DNA of 64,000 bases from Liopterus haemorrhoidalis (Eukaryota > Arthropoda > Insecta > Coleoptera > Dytiscidae). Positions 22,337-34,324 of the stretch are shown in pieces. The position numbers and the translations under genes were made by a program. The first letter of the stretch is position 1. The number at the start of each line of letters is the position of its first letter. The notes below the pieces were generated by a model. That model worked only from the letters and a program-made list of their open reading frames with translations, ran no database searches and was not told where the DNA came from. Location of the stretch: NCBI GenBank assembly GCA_963971575.1, contig OZ020612.1, forward strand, positions 32,343,916 through 32,407,915. Direction: 5' to 3'.

Positions 22337-23099
22337 GGTGGTGTAGCGTGCGGGTTATCGCGTTGCTCTTGTTCCTCTCTGGATTTTCCGGGGGGTTGGG
22401 GGCGGCGAAAATATAGAGGGGCGGCGTGATGTTGAGGGGTTGACGGTGGCGTATCGGGTCCGAAAAGCTCTATAAAACGAGCCCGAATACGGCTTTGATG
22501 AGTGGGGGCGGCAGTCGACGATCTTGGAGGCGGTCGGCTGATGTTGGCGGTGGACTTACGATTGACGCGTCGTGGGATTGTGTCACGCGTGTGACTCTTG
22601 ATGCTGGGGGCGGCTGAGGGGCGGCGGCGATGATATCTGGGGGCGGCGAGATACTTGCGCGTGATGGCCGGGGTACGTGTAGGACGGTACGCACCGGTTG
22701 AACGCACAGCAACTAGCGTGGGTTCCGCGACGGTTGAAACGCACTGGTAGGTTTGTTTCGCGTTCTGGTTTGGTTGATAACCACCAATGGTCAAAACGTG
22801 ATGTTTCGCGATGGTCGGATGGTTGAGAACCACTGGCGAAACGCACGGCAGTAAGCGAGGGTTTCGCAGTGACGGCGCGGTTGAAAACCACTGGCGAAAC
22901 GCACGGCAGTAAGCGTGGGTTTCGCAGTGACGGCGCGGTTGAGAAGCACTGACGAAACCAAGGATCGATCCCTACCGGACGCAACACTTTTTATCCTATA
23001 CACCCATGTTAAATCCCATAAGGATTTTCAGAAATTTTCTTAAAAACGGATGCCAATCGTCCCACCCATATTTGGATGCCAATCGTCCCCATACCTACT

Positions 23100-23105
23100 C
23101 ACCGA
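23100..23105. repeat. Target site duplication of element A (right copy)
   Basis: CACCGA, identical to 989-994. Confidence 0.85.
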
Positions 23106-23169
23106 AATATTTTTCTGCGTACGCCACTGGATCTCTGTATATCTCTATGGGTTTAGATTAGGAATGATG

Positions 23170-23335
23170 ACGGTTACCCGGGTACCCGCTACCCGACCCG
23201 TTAAGGTTGTACCCGGTTCTGAATTTGAATACCCGCTACCCGTTATCTACCCATTACCCGTTAACTAACGGGTATCGGGTATTTAGCGGGTAGAGGATAA
23301 TTAACGGGTAGCGTATAATTAACGGGTAATTGTGT
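23170..23335. repeat. Subterminal TACCCGT/ACGGGTA array (left end)
   Basis: A run of 7-10 bp units containing CGGGTA or its complement. The orientation switches near 23265, making the array itself partly palindromic. The counterpart at 26295-26405 is inverted. Subterminal motif clusters of this kind are typical transposase-binding regions in hAT elements. Confidence 0.65.
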
Positions 23336-23380
23336 GAGGTACTTTGAGCATTTATTTATCTGTGACTATTTTGTTCTCGG

Positions 23381-24142
23381 CAGTGATGGGCGTTTACACG
23401 TAAACTTTAATTGTTTACGTTTACGTGTAAACTTATGTAAACAATTAGTAAACTTGTCAACAATGTAAACAATGTAAACTTTGTAAACTGTCAAATAATG
23501 AGGTTAGTTTTAGTTATTTCATACGAATAATAGAGAGTTAATGAACAAGTATAGTCAGTTCAAAACAATAAATTTATTAAAGAAATGGTGGGAAGAAACC
23601 GAAGGAATAGTTCTGAAGAACTAGGTTTTGTTTTAATTAAAGAAAATGAGAGAAAATATAGGGCGTTATGCAAAATTTGCAATGAATCTTTTCGTTATTA
23701 AAAAATATAGGCTGATTTTCTTAAAGGTGAAATTTAATGTATTTTGTTATTAAAAAAATTAGACTGAATTTTTTAAAGAAATTTTTTTTAAATTTTTCAT
23801 ATTCATATTTACTAATTTGTATGTAACACCAGTATAATGATGCAAATTTGATTTTTATTAATATGTATATTGGCTTGTCCTAATTTTATATACTTACTTT
23901 TTCATTTAAAATAGTTTCATTAAAATTTCATTATTTATAAAAATATATTGATAATGAGGTTCTGTAATTCAAAACAAGTGCGCATGTCTAAATCATTGTT
24001 TACATTGTTACGTTGTTTACATTGTTTACGTTGTTTACATTGTTTACGTTGTTTACAAGAGTTTTTGTGTTTACTTTACATCCATTGTTTACGCGTCAAC
24101 AATGAGGTAACTTACATCATGTAACTTACGCGCCCATCACTG
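23381..24142. mobile_element. Nested hAT element 1
   Basis: TIR CAGTGATGGGCG ... CGCCCATCACTG, with the 8-bp duplication GTTCTCGG on both sides (23373-23380, 24143-24150). It is rich in GTTTAC/GTAAAC motifs near both ends. It carries a 38-codon frame at about 23585 resembling the start of a BED zinc finger (CKICNESF), which then stops. Confidence 0.85.
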
Positions 24143-24183
24143 GTTCTCGGTTACAGTAGTAGGAATTAAGTATGCCTATTCCA

Positions 24184-24910
24184 CAGTGATGGGCGTTTAC
24201 ACGTAAACTTTAATTGTTTACGTTTACGTGTAAACTTATGTAAACAATTGGTAAACTTGTCAACAATGTAAACAATGTAAACTTTGTAAACTGTCAAATA
24301 ATGAGGTTAGTTTTAGTTATTTAATACTAATAATAGAGAGTTAATGAACAAGTATATTTAGTTCAAAACAATAAATTTATTTAAAAAATGGTGGGAAGAA
24401 ACCGAAGGAATAGTTCTGAAGAACTAGGTTTTGTTTTATTTAAAGAAAATGAAAGAAAATATAGGGCGTTATGCAAAATTTGCAATGAATCTTTTCGTTA
24501 TTAAAAAATATAGGCTGATTTTCTTAAAGGTGAAATTTAATGTATTTTGTTATTAAAAAAATTAGACTGAATTTTTTAAAGAAAAAAGTTTTTTATTTTT
24601 CATATTCATATTTACTAATTTGTATGTAACACCTGTATAATGATGCAAATTCGATTTTTATTAATATGTATATTGGCTTGTCCTAATTTTATATACTTAC
24701 TTTTTCATTTAAAATCGTTTCATTAAAATTTTATTATTTATAAAAATGTATTGAAAATGAGGTTCTGTAATTCAAAACAAGTGCGCATGTCTAAATCATT
24801 GTTTACATTGTTTACATTGCTTACAAGAGTTTTTGTGTTTACTTTACATCAATTGTTTACGCGTCAACAATGAGGTAACTTACAGCATGTAACTTACGCG
24901 CCCATCACTG
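24184..24910. mobile_element. Nested hAT element 2 (same family)
   Basis: Same TIRs and the same truncated BED-finger stub (about 24388) as element 1, with its own 8-bp duplication CTATTCCA (24176-24183, 24911-24918). The two copies are only 41 bp apart and about 95 percent similar by eye. Confidence 0.85.
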
Positions 24911-24962
24911 CTATTCCATAATGCACCTTTGCTTATTTTTAGGGTTTTGTAGGTATGACCAT

Positions 24963-25675
24963 CAGTGGCGGCTCGCCCATAAGGGCTGCAGTGCTGCAGA
25001 GCTCCCACCAAAATGAAAACATTTTAAATTTATTATAGCTATTACATTACTATACAATTATTATACAAAAACGTATTTTGTTCGTTCATAGCATATTTAT
25101 TTTTGCATTGTAGGTACCTCGAGATGTGCTCTGTATGTGTGTATTTATGAATCGATGTGAATGCCAAGACAGGACTGCAGTCTGTGCAGGCCGGGAATAG
25201 GTGGGGGAACGCCTGATATATGTTTTTGTGATATGTTTATCGTGGCCTGCGAACATTGCAGTCCGCACTACGTATTTTAATTATAATTGTCTTATTATGT
25301 TTAACAAATTTTAAAAGGTAAGATTTTTGTAGTTAACCACTATATTTAATTTTAATTACACCTTTAAAGAAATGAACGAAGCAAAAAATTCAGTGATGTA
25401 TTTGCAAAATATCAATTTTGCACGACTGGAGTTTCAAGAAAAAACTTAAATTAAATCTTTGGGACGGTTAACTCCAGATTTAAATATTTGTCAAGTGTCA
25501 CAAAGTCGTTTAAATAATTATCACCGAAAATTTAATTACGGAATTTATATGAAGCTGAAATATGTTTAAATAAATGTGATATGTCAATAAAAATGCAGTT
25601 TTTTTCAACTCGTACTTATTTTTTATTATAATTTTTTTCAGCCCTCCCACAAATATCTTCCACGAGCCGCCACTG
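24963..25675. mobile_element. Nested hAT element 3 (CAGTGGCGGCTCG family)
   Basis: TIR CAGTGGCGGCTCG ... CGAGCCGCCACTG, with the 8-bp duplication ATGACCAT (24955-24962, 25676-25683). Non-coding and 713 bp long. Confidence 0.85.
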
Positions 25676-26294
25676 ATGACCATCAAAAAACCCTTATAAA
25701 GTCACTCATGTGTCTGTCTGTCTGTACGGTAGAAATTGTAGCTGAACGGCTTAATATAGAAAATTGAAATTTGGTATGCTTGTATAACTCTTTGACCCAA
25801 ATAGGAAAAATACTAAGAGTTCAAAAACCACATTTGTCCCACAACAAACTTTTGTCCCACACCTTATCTCCCAGAGGGGTTGATGTTGGGGTTTGCGTAA
25901 TTGAAAAAAAATATTGCGTGGTATCGAAAGGAAGCTCTTAAGATTCTTTTAACACAATTTTGGCCAAAAACTGAATAAATATAGGTAATGTACATGATAT
26001 AGGTACGGCATGATCTGAGCAGGAAACGTACGAGAGCAATTAATTATTTTTTTAATTAATGGCTAAATTATGACTTATTATTTGAATTTAATCTAAAAAC
26101 ATTAAAAGCAAGCTCTTAGTACTCAAATAACGAATAAAAATATTCATTAAATATTTATCAAAAAATTATTTTTAGACATCCAGCATTCCGTTGGCTTCTT
26201 ATACTTATTAAATACCTACAAAACCCTGAAATGTGTGAAAATTCATACTTCACATAAATTTTGCTATAGTTTCTTTTTATTTTTATATATTAAC

Positions 26295-26405
26295 AGGTAG
26301 CGGGTAATTAACGGGTAACGGGTAATTATCGGGTAGCGGGTAATTATTTGGTTGTGGGTAATTAACGGGTAGTGGGTAATATCCGGGTAATTGTTGCGGG
26401 TACCC
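26295..26405. repeat. Subterminal ACGGGTA array (right end)
   Basis: Units such as AGCGGGTAATTA and AACGGGTA repeated about nine times; the inverted counterpart of 23170-23335. Confidence 0.65.
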
Positions 26406-26725
26406 GGTTTCATAAATTTCTAGTTCTCGTCATTCCTAGTTTAGATCAACAGATGCGTGAGTAGAACTGAGAGAATAGATTGTGTTTGTTTTTTATCATA
26501 AGGGTGGAGTTCGGGGTCATTATATTTATATATAATCTTTATATATAAAAATGAATATTTGTGGCTATGTCCGGAAATTCTAACCCACTTCCAAATATAC
26601 TATCGAGTTGAAATTTTGCATACAGATGGGAAATGCCATCATAACTAGAAAAATCGAAAATCTCAAAAAAGTCGTACCAGAAACGAGAAATTAACTATTT
26701 TGTTTTTAATTATATTGGACCATTG

Positions 26726-29702
26726 TGTTACGGCCTATTCTAGCTGACAACACTGCTTATAAAACTACCTTAACGTAACCTACCTTAACGTACAAAAACT
26801 TATGCTATTCTCATTAAAGGATACAGTATTGTGTATTTTTGCGAAACCAACTGACTAGCCTCCTGACAACCTACTTTAAAGTAGCCGTTCTTGCTACAGA
26901 AATATAAATTAACATCTGAATTCTCGTATTCTGTCAAAAACTTTTAGGTTATGTCATTTTGACACATGGGAGTAATCACATTCTTTTGCATTTTGGAGTA
27001 TGAATACTTCATTAGAACCTGGAAATTACAGACTATTAGCGTGTATTACGTATATAAGGAACATACTTACACTTGTAAAAAAATCCAATGTTGACATTCG
27101 TGATTTTTAACGCCGATAAGGAAGAATGTTGTCATTTTTGATAACAGTCTGAGTCACGTGGTTTTGCCCACGTGAGTCTAGTGTCTATTAGACAGTTATA
27201 GTGGTGAAGGGGGGGCATATATAATGGAATGTTAAATGCCATTTTGTCTCTTCAATGTCGTAATTCAAGAAGTATAGAGGTTCCCTAAGGGGTGGAGACT
27301 CAGTAACACGTGCCAAATTTTATTCCACAAGTTTTTGTGAAATTATTATGAAGATAATGCTGTTTACCTGTGGATTCGCTAAGCGGAAAAGGCACGTGGT
27401 ACATCATGTTTTGGAAATGCAAAACGCGACTTACGTCGGAATTAGGAGTTTTCTACCCCTAGATGGCAATGGAATTACGACGTTTAGCCACTAAAACACC
27501 GAGGTATGTTTCTTTTATACAGTATTACCCGCTAATCAGTTTTGAATAACCAGTGTTCTAATGTAAAGTATTTCTTTGTATTTTGTAAATCTAGTGGCAA
27601 CATGGAAGGGCCTAAATTGAGTATTCTTTCTCGAGCGAGGATCCTGCTTTCGAGATTATACTGTCCCCCACGTGTAAGGGTTGAAGAGCCGATTTTGGAG
27701 CGATCCGTGGAAGATGTAGCGTGAAAATTATTGTATCAATTGAGACCTGTTGCTACAGGGTGTTGCGAGAATTACTGTGTTTCAGCTGAGTATACTTTGG
27801 AAATGTTTTGAAATTTTGTAACAGAAGCGACTCTGCCCTGTTAACGTATTGGAATTCCCGTTTGGGGAGGTTTTTTTGTGATTCTTAACGTTAATAGTGT
27901 AGAGCTGCGTCTGGTACACCCTTATGAGTTATGGCCATGATTATTAAGTGTGTGTTATTATTTGTACTGTATTATTAGCTGAAATGCATTGAGGTTTCTC
28001 AAGTTTTGTTGTATCTTGAGATATTTTTGAGTTATTGAGATAGTTTTGGATTTATTGAGTACGCTGTTGCGTGTACGGGTGGACTGTGTCGTCACCGTAA
28101 TATTTTTGGAGGTACAATAATTTTTGGTTCACGAATCGCTCATTTTAAATTGTTGCCGCGTAATGTAAATTCAGTCTGTCCGTAAAGTATCTTTCCTTGA
28201 TAACTGGAGGTTGTGAATTAGCTTTCAAACACGCAGGTTACTCCTTACTTTGAATACTTACTGGTCAAGTATTCGTGTTACTTGCTGTTCACGTTATCAA
28301 GGATCGGGTTTGTATTATATGGGGAGGAATTAACGTTAACTTCAATCGGGCAGAACCTCGGCCACAAGCATTGTTTTTTTTTTATTTATTTTTTTTTTGA
28401 CCAGTCTTCCTTAATTTTTTTTTGTTCTCGATATTTTTTTAAATTTTGATCATTTCAGTCGAGTCAGTGGGTAGGGTGGTTCGTCAAATTTTTTTGGGCA
28501 TCTCGCGGAGATTTTTTTGTTGACGTATCACGGGTTTTTAAGAGTAAAAGGGGATATGTGGAGTCAGTCTCTTGACAACGATGGATTCTTGAATCAACGC
28601 GACTTCGTTGCCAATAGACGGATTGGGATTTCAATAGTTTTAAGGCGAGAGAATTGTAGTAAAAATTTAAATCGGGGTTTCGAATAAGCGCTGGCTTCCC
28701 GATTCTAAAACTCTTCCGGATTTTTCCTAACGGTATTGCCAACCGGAATACCGTTACCATTTTTCAACGTAATTAATCACTGTAGTATAATTCCTGTGCA
28801 AAAGTTCACGCAGCCCTAGGGCAGTTGTAGCATAAGTAATCCAATCACATGTTACTGGGTATTTATACCGTATTACAAGTAATTCAGTTTGTCAGTTTAA
28901 ATTGTAATTAATTACCGGTTAAAGATTCAGTTGTTTCTATTCCTTTGGCCGTTCGTGAGTACTTAGTTTCTAAAATTTTGGATTTAACTTAGATATTTTG
29001 CTCGTAGATTAAATAATTTATTTTTGTGTATTAACTCTGTCGTACTCCGAACTAAAAAGGGAATATTCAACTGGTCATTGATCTTGTAATTCTTAATATT
29101 TTGGTTATAGATTTTGCGTATTGAGTATTCATTTAGTGAATAATTTATTTTGTTTATAGATTTTGCGTATCGAGTATTCATTTAGTGAATAATTTATTTT
29201 GTTTATAGATTTTGCGTATTGAGTATTCATTTAGTGAATAATTTATTTTGTTTAAAGATTTTGCGTATTGAATATTCGTTTAGCGGATATTATTTATTTT
29301 GTTATTGCTATTTGTTAGTTACTGATTTTTTTTGTTAATAAATTTAGTTATTGAGAATTTTGGTGTTTCTATTAAGAGAACTCTATTCCTTCCCCTGGGG
29401 TTTTATTTTTCTTCCAGAATTTAGGGCAATAGAAGCGAAGTGACTGGCGCCGTATAAATTTTAGGCCGCACATAGGTATGGATAATTAAAGGACCACCCT
29501 GCATAGTCACATCTACCTCTAGACTGGGCTGGCGGCCTTCTACCTTGCCCTGGACAGCTGATAGCCGCTGGAGTCACTTCACAGTGGTTACGGAATTCAT
29601 ATTTTTCCCCATTTAGGTTTTTAGCGACCGATCAGAGAGCTGAGCGGACGCTGGCGTATGCCAACTATATAACGCTGGAGTCTGGCCGTAATATACGTTA
29701 TA
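26726..29702 (+). repeat. 5' LTR of the LARD-like element
   Basis: Begins TGTTACGGCC and ends ACGTTATA. Contains a TATA-like box with an initiator-like TCAGTTTG downstream (about 28860-28890), four ~50-bp tandem units (29106-29290) and an AATAAA near 29337. The short ORF at 27542 has no support. Confidence 0.8.
29106..29290 (+). repeat. ~50-bp tandem units within the LTR
   Basis: Four units containing GATTTTGCGTATTGAGTATTC and AATAATTTATTTTG. The same array is in the 3' LTR at about 33728-33912. Confidence 0.7.
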
Positions 29703-29708
29703 TATTTC

Positions 29709-29726
29709 TGGCGCCCAACGTGGGGC
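29709..29726 (+). promoter_or_regulatory. tRNA-Lys-type primer binding site
   Basis: TGGCGCCCAACGTGGGGC, exactly complementary to the 3' end of tRNA-Lys(CUU)-type species, six bases after the 5' LTR. Confidence 0.85.
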
Positions 29727-31330
29727 TCGATTTGTTAAGGAACGTTATGTATTTCGGGCCTTTGCCGAAAAGGACGTTACATATTCTGACTTGAGGTTTG
29801 TGGGTTTAGGCGTTTGCTGAGAAGGAATCACGTATTTGGATGCCCGAGATGAGAGGGGCTGTTTTTGAGAAGACCATATTTTTATTTCAGTTTGGAGCTG
29901 TTTGGATTTTTTTGTGTAATAGGAAAATATGGGTCTTATATTGATTGGTTGTATTCCTTTTGTTCCTAAACCCAACCCTAAAGAGTTCTCGTAATATGAA
30001 ATTTAATTTATTTATTTGAAAAGTTGATTGGATTACTTTCGCTATGTTATTCGTCGTTTATATTGCTATGATCTGTTAGGTATTTGGACGACATATTGTA
30101 CACATTGTTTAGATTTTGAGTTAGTCTCAGTTGATGAGCTAAATAGTTTTTTTGTTGTAAGAGTGAGTAAGTTACTGTGTCTGAGTTGTAGTAACATTGA
30201 GTGAGAGGACTCTAATGTATATCCCTGTGAAAATTTTGTGTTGCATTGTATGGCAACAATTGTTGGTAGAATTGTAATTGCAACATTGGTTATGTTGAAT
30301 TATATTGGTGACAAGCCGAGTGACTCGGTTGTCAAATGGGTTCAGTGTCTGGTAGAGACATTTGTATTGGTGAGCCAGTTTAGGGCGAACCATTGAGATT
30401 CACACGGGATTCGCTTAGCGGAAAATTAGTTTACTCATATTTACGGTATTATGTACCGAGCTGGTTTATCCAGGAGAATCACTCAACGGTTTAGAGTATT
30501 GGAGAAGAACAGTAGACTTGCTCCGCGATTTTTGTTGTACAATATTTGATTCCTGGTTAGGAAATATTTTGGACGTGACCTAGAGTACACAGGTCAGGAC
30601 CGAATCAGATCTAGTAAGGTGAATATAGAGAAATTCACTGTTGTTAATGCGTTTGTCAGACCATTTTTGAGTTAAGTAGGAATTGTCGTAGCGGACATGT
30701 CAGTTGGTTGTCGTTTTGAGAAATCCCGTATTTTTTTGGGTGAGATATTTGAGATAGCAAGTTAGAATTGCAGTTATTAGTGCGTTTGTGAATAACGCTT
30801 TGTATTTTTGAGTTGAAGTTAAGTACGTAGAAGTGAGTGTAGGCAGTTAGGACGTGTGCTACGTTGTCAGTGGATTTTCAGGCGTAGGCTTTCTTCGTGA
30901 TGAATGTGTATATAGGCATGAAAGAATTAGCAGTTTACATGTTAGGATCTAGTTAGAATTTAGCAGATTAGCAGTGTATATAGTTAGCAGATTAGGTTAG
31001 GAAATAGTGGAACCAAACCTATCTTTTTGTAGGGCGCCGGCTGCCAGTAGCTCCTGTAGCTTGTCCGCAGTTTGGGCGAGGTCCAACCTACCCCCTCCTT
31101 GCCGTGTTGGCAATATTATCACCTCCATGGTTACCTTGCCGGTTGGCGATAATACCCGTCCCTTCCCTGTCGACATCATCAACCCTTAATCGTTCCGCGG
31201 GTTCCACTATATAAGTTGTATATATAGTTAGAATGTAAATAGTTAAGGTTAGCAATTTGAGTGAATGAGTCGTGTACATGAATGCGGATTGTGAAAGATA
31301 CGGGGTCTTTAGGGACCCGCGTCTCTTTTT

Positions 31331-31345
31331 AAGCAAAGGGGGAGT
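31331..31345 (+). promoter_or_regulatory. Polypurine tract of the LARD-like element
   Basis: AAGCAAAGGGGGAG immediately before the 3' LTR at 31346. Confidence 0.75.
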
Positions 31346-34324
31346 TGTTACGGCCTATTCTAGCTGACAACACTGCTTATAAAACTACCTTAACGTAACC
31401 TACCTTAACGTACAAAAACTTATGCTATTCTCATTAAAGGATACAGTATTGTGTATTTTTGCGAAACCAACTGACTAGCCTCCTGACAACCTACTTTAAA
31501 GTAGCCGTTCTTGCTACAGAAATATAAATTAACATCTGAATTCTCGTATTCTGTCAAAAACTTTTAGGTTATGTCATTTTGACACATGGGAGTAATCACA
31601 TTCTTTTGCATTTTGGAGTATGAATACTTCATTAGAACCTGGAAATTACAGACTATTAGCGTGTATTACGTATATAAGGAACATACTTACACTTGTAAAA
31701 AAATCCAATGTTGACATTCGTGATTTTTAACGCCGATAAGGAAGAATGTTGTCATTTTTGATAACAGTCTGAGTCACGTGGTTTTGCCCACGTGAGTCTA
31801 GTGTCTATTAGACAGTTATAGTGGTGAAGGGGGGGCATATATAATGGAATGTTAAATGCCATTTTGTCTCTTCAATGTCGTAATTCAAGAAGTATAGAGG
31901 TTCCCTAAGGGGTGGAGACTCAGTAACACGTGCCAAATTTTATTCCACAAGTTTTTGTGAAATTATTATGAAGATAATGCTGTTTACCTGTGGATTCGCT
32001 AAGCGGAAAAGGCACGTGGTACATCATGTTTTGGAAATGCAAAACGCGACTTACGTCGGAATTAGGAGTTTTCTACCCCTAGATGGCAATTGAATTACGA
32101 CGTTTAGCCACTAAAACACCGAGGTATGTTTCTTTTATACAGTATTACCCGCTAATCAGTTTTGAATAACCAGTGTTCTAATGTAAAGTATTTCTTTGTA
32201 TTTTGTAAATCTAGTGGCAACATGGAAGGGCCTAAATTGAGTATTCTTTCTCGAGCGAGGATCCTGCTTTCGAGATTATACTGTCCCCCACGTGTAAGGG
32301 TTGAAGAGCCGATTTTGGAGCGATCCGTGGAAGATGTAGCGTGAAAATTATTGTATCAATTGAGACCTGTTGCTACAGGGTGTTGCGAGAATTACTGTGT
32401 TTCAGCTGAGTATACTTTGGAAATGTTTTGAAATTTTGTAACAGAAGCGACTCTGCCCTGTTAACGTATTGGAATTCCCGTTTGGGGATGTTTTTTTGTG
32501 ATTCTTAACGTTAATAGTGTAGAGCTGCGTCTGGTACACCCTTATGAGTTATGGCCATGATTATTAAGTGTGTGTTATTATTTGTACTGTATTATTAGCT
32601 GAAATGCATTGAGGTTTCTCAAGTTTTGTTGTATCTTGAGATATTTTTGAGTTATTGAGATAGTTTTGGATTTATTGAGTACGCTGTTGCGTGTACGGGT
32701 GGACTGTGTCGTCACCGTAATATTTTTGGAGGTACAATAATTTTTGGTTCACGAATCGCTCATTTTAAATTGTTGCCGCGTAATGTAAATTCAGTCTGTC
32801 CGTAAAGTATCTTTCCTTGATAACTGGAGGTTGTGAATTAGCTTTCAAACACGCAGGTTACTCCTTACTTTGAATACTTACTGGTCAAGTATTCGTGTTA
32901 CTTGCTGTTCACGTTATCAAGGATCGGGTTTGTATTATATGGGGAGGAATTAACGTTAACTTCAATCGGGCAGAACCTCGGCCACAAGCATTGTTTTTTT
33001 TTTTATTTATTTTTTTTTTTGACCAGTCTTCCTTAATTTTTTTTTGTTCTCGATATTTTTTTAAATTTTGATCATTTCAGTCGAGTCAGTGGGTAGGGTG
33101 GTTCGTCAAATTTTTTTGGGCATCTCGCGGAGATTTTTTTGTTGACGTATCACGGGTTTTTAAGAGTAAAAGGGGATATGTGGAGTCAGTCTCTTGACAA
33201 CGATGGATTCTTGAATCAACGCGACTTCGTTGCCAATAGACGGATTGGGATTTCAATAGTTTTAAGGCGAGAGAATTGTAGTAAAAATTTAAATCGCGGT
33301 TTCGAATAAGCGCTGGCTTCCCGATTCTAAAACTCTTCCGGATTTTTCCTAACGGTATTGCCAACCGGAATACCGTTACCATTTTTCAACGTAATTAATC
33401 ACTGTAGTATAATTCCTGTGCAAAAGTTCACGCAGCCCTAGGGCAGTTGTAGCATAAGTAATCCAATCACATGTTACTGGGTATTTATACCGTATTACAA
33501 GTAATTCAGTTTGTCAGTTTAAATTGTAATTAATTACCGGTTAAAGATTCAGTTGTTTCTATTCCTTTGGCCGTTCGTGAGTACTTAGTTTCTAAAATTT
33601 TGGATTTAACTTAGATATTTTGCTCGTAGATTAAATAATTTATTTTTGTGTATTAACTCTGTCGTACTCCGAACTAAAAAGGGAATATTCAACTGGTCAT
33701 TGATCTTGTAATTCTTAATATTTTGGTTATAGATTTTGCGTATTGAGTATTCATTTAGTGAATAATTTATTTTGTTTATAGATTTTGCGTATCGAGTATT
33801 CATTTAGTGAATAATTTATTTTGTTTATAGATTTTGCGTATTGAGTATTCATTTAGTGAATAATTTATTTTGTTTAAAGATTTTGCGTATTGAATATTCG
33901 TTTAGCGGATATTATTTATTTTGTTATTGCTATTTGTTAGTTACTGATTTTTTTTGTTAATAAATTTAGTTATTGAGAATTTTGGTGTTTCTATTAAGAG
34001 AACTCTATTCCTTCCCCTGGGGTTTTATTTTTCTTCCAGAATTTAGGGCAATAGAAGCGAAGTGACTGGCGCCGTATAAATTTTAGGCCGCACATAGGTA
34101 TGGATAATTAAAGGACCACCCTGCATAGTCACATCTACCTCTAGACTGGGCTGGCGGCCTTCTACCTTGCCCTGGACAGCTGATAGCCGCTGGAGTCACT
34201 TCACAGTGGTTACGGAATTCATATTTTTCCCCATTTAGGTTTTTAGCGACCGATCAGAGAGCTGAGCGGACGCTGGCGTATGCCAACTATATAACGCTGG
34301 AGTCTGGCCGTAATATACGTTATA
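31346..34324 (+). repeat. 3' LTR of the LARD-like element
   Basis: Almost identical to 26726-29702. Differences seen include G/T near 32090, G/T near 32489, G/C near 33297 and two extra T in the run near 33003. Confidence 0.8.

Larger units (their letters stand above)
995..23099. mobile_element. Element A: Polinton/Maverick-type element with complete ends
   Basis: The two ends are inverted copies of each other. The element begins AGTAGGTATGGGG at 995 and ends with the reverse complement, CCCCATACCTACT, at 23099. The hexamer CACCGA lies immediately outside both ends (989-994 and 23100-23105). Termini AG...CT and a 6-bp target duplication are characteristic of Polintons. Without the gypsy insertion at 14071-19579 the element is about 16.6 kb, within the usual Polinton size. 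It encodes a protein-primed type B polymerase (5357-9141), small ORFs and a spliced minus-strand gene. I could not find an integrase, major capsid or protease gene, and only the 3' end of a packaging ATPase remains (10923-11135). It therefore looks like a transposed copy that has since lost, or never carried, its capsid module. Confidence 0.88.
21131..23099. repeat. Right terminal inverted repeat of element A
   Basis: Inverted copy of 995-2917, slightly longer because of extended (TC)n and (TA)n runs near 21601-21645 and 21950-22003. It ends CCCCATACCTACT followed by the duplicated target CACCGA. Confidence 0.88.
23159..26438. mobile_element. Outer hAT-type element with ACGGGTA subterminal arrays
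   Basis: The ends TAGGAATGA... and ...TCATTCCTA are inverted and flanked by the perfect 8-bp duplication GTTTAGAT (23151-23158, 26439-26446). Subterminal arrays of ACGGGTA-type units (23170-23335 and 26295-26405) point inwards from both ends. Three other hAT-type elements are nested in it. No transposase ORF is visible, so it is non-autonomous. Confidence 0.75.
29703..31345 (+). other. Internal region of the LARD-like element, non-coding
   Basis: No frame longer than about 80 codons on the sense strand and no retroviral motif. It may hold packaging and dimerisation signals. Confidence 0.65.
26726..34324 (+). mobile_element. Non-coding LTR retrotransposon (LARD-like) with ~2.98-kb LTRs
   Basis: LTRs at 26726-29702 and 31346-34324 flank a 1.64-kb internal region with no gag or pol. 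A tRNA-Lys-type primer site lies just inside the 5' LTR, and a purine tract precedes the 3' LTR. The 4-bp duplication ATTG lies outside both ends (26722-26725, 34325-34328), as for Ty3/gypsy elements. I count about three substitutions and a 2-bp length change between the LTRs, so insertion was very recent. It must depend on an autonomous partner. Confidence 0.85.

Noticed and set aside
27542..27724. Short ORF duplicated in both long LTRs (also 32162-32344)
   Set aside because: Duplication is due to the LTRs themselves. 60 codons without a domain and no sign of selection visible.
28464..28760. 98-codon minus-strand ORF in both LTRs
   Set aside because: Antisense to the element, no recognisable motif, starts in low-complexity DNA.
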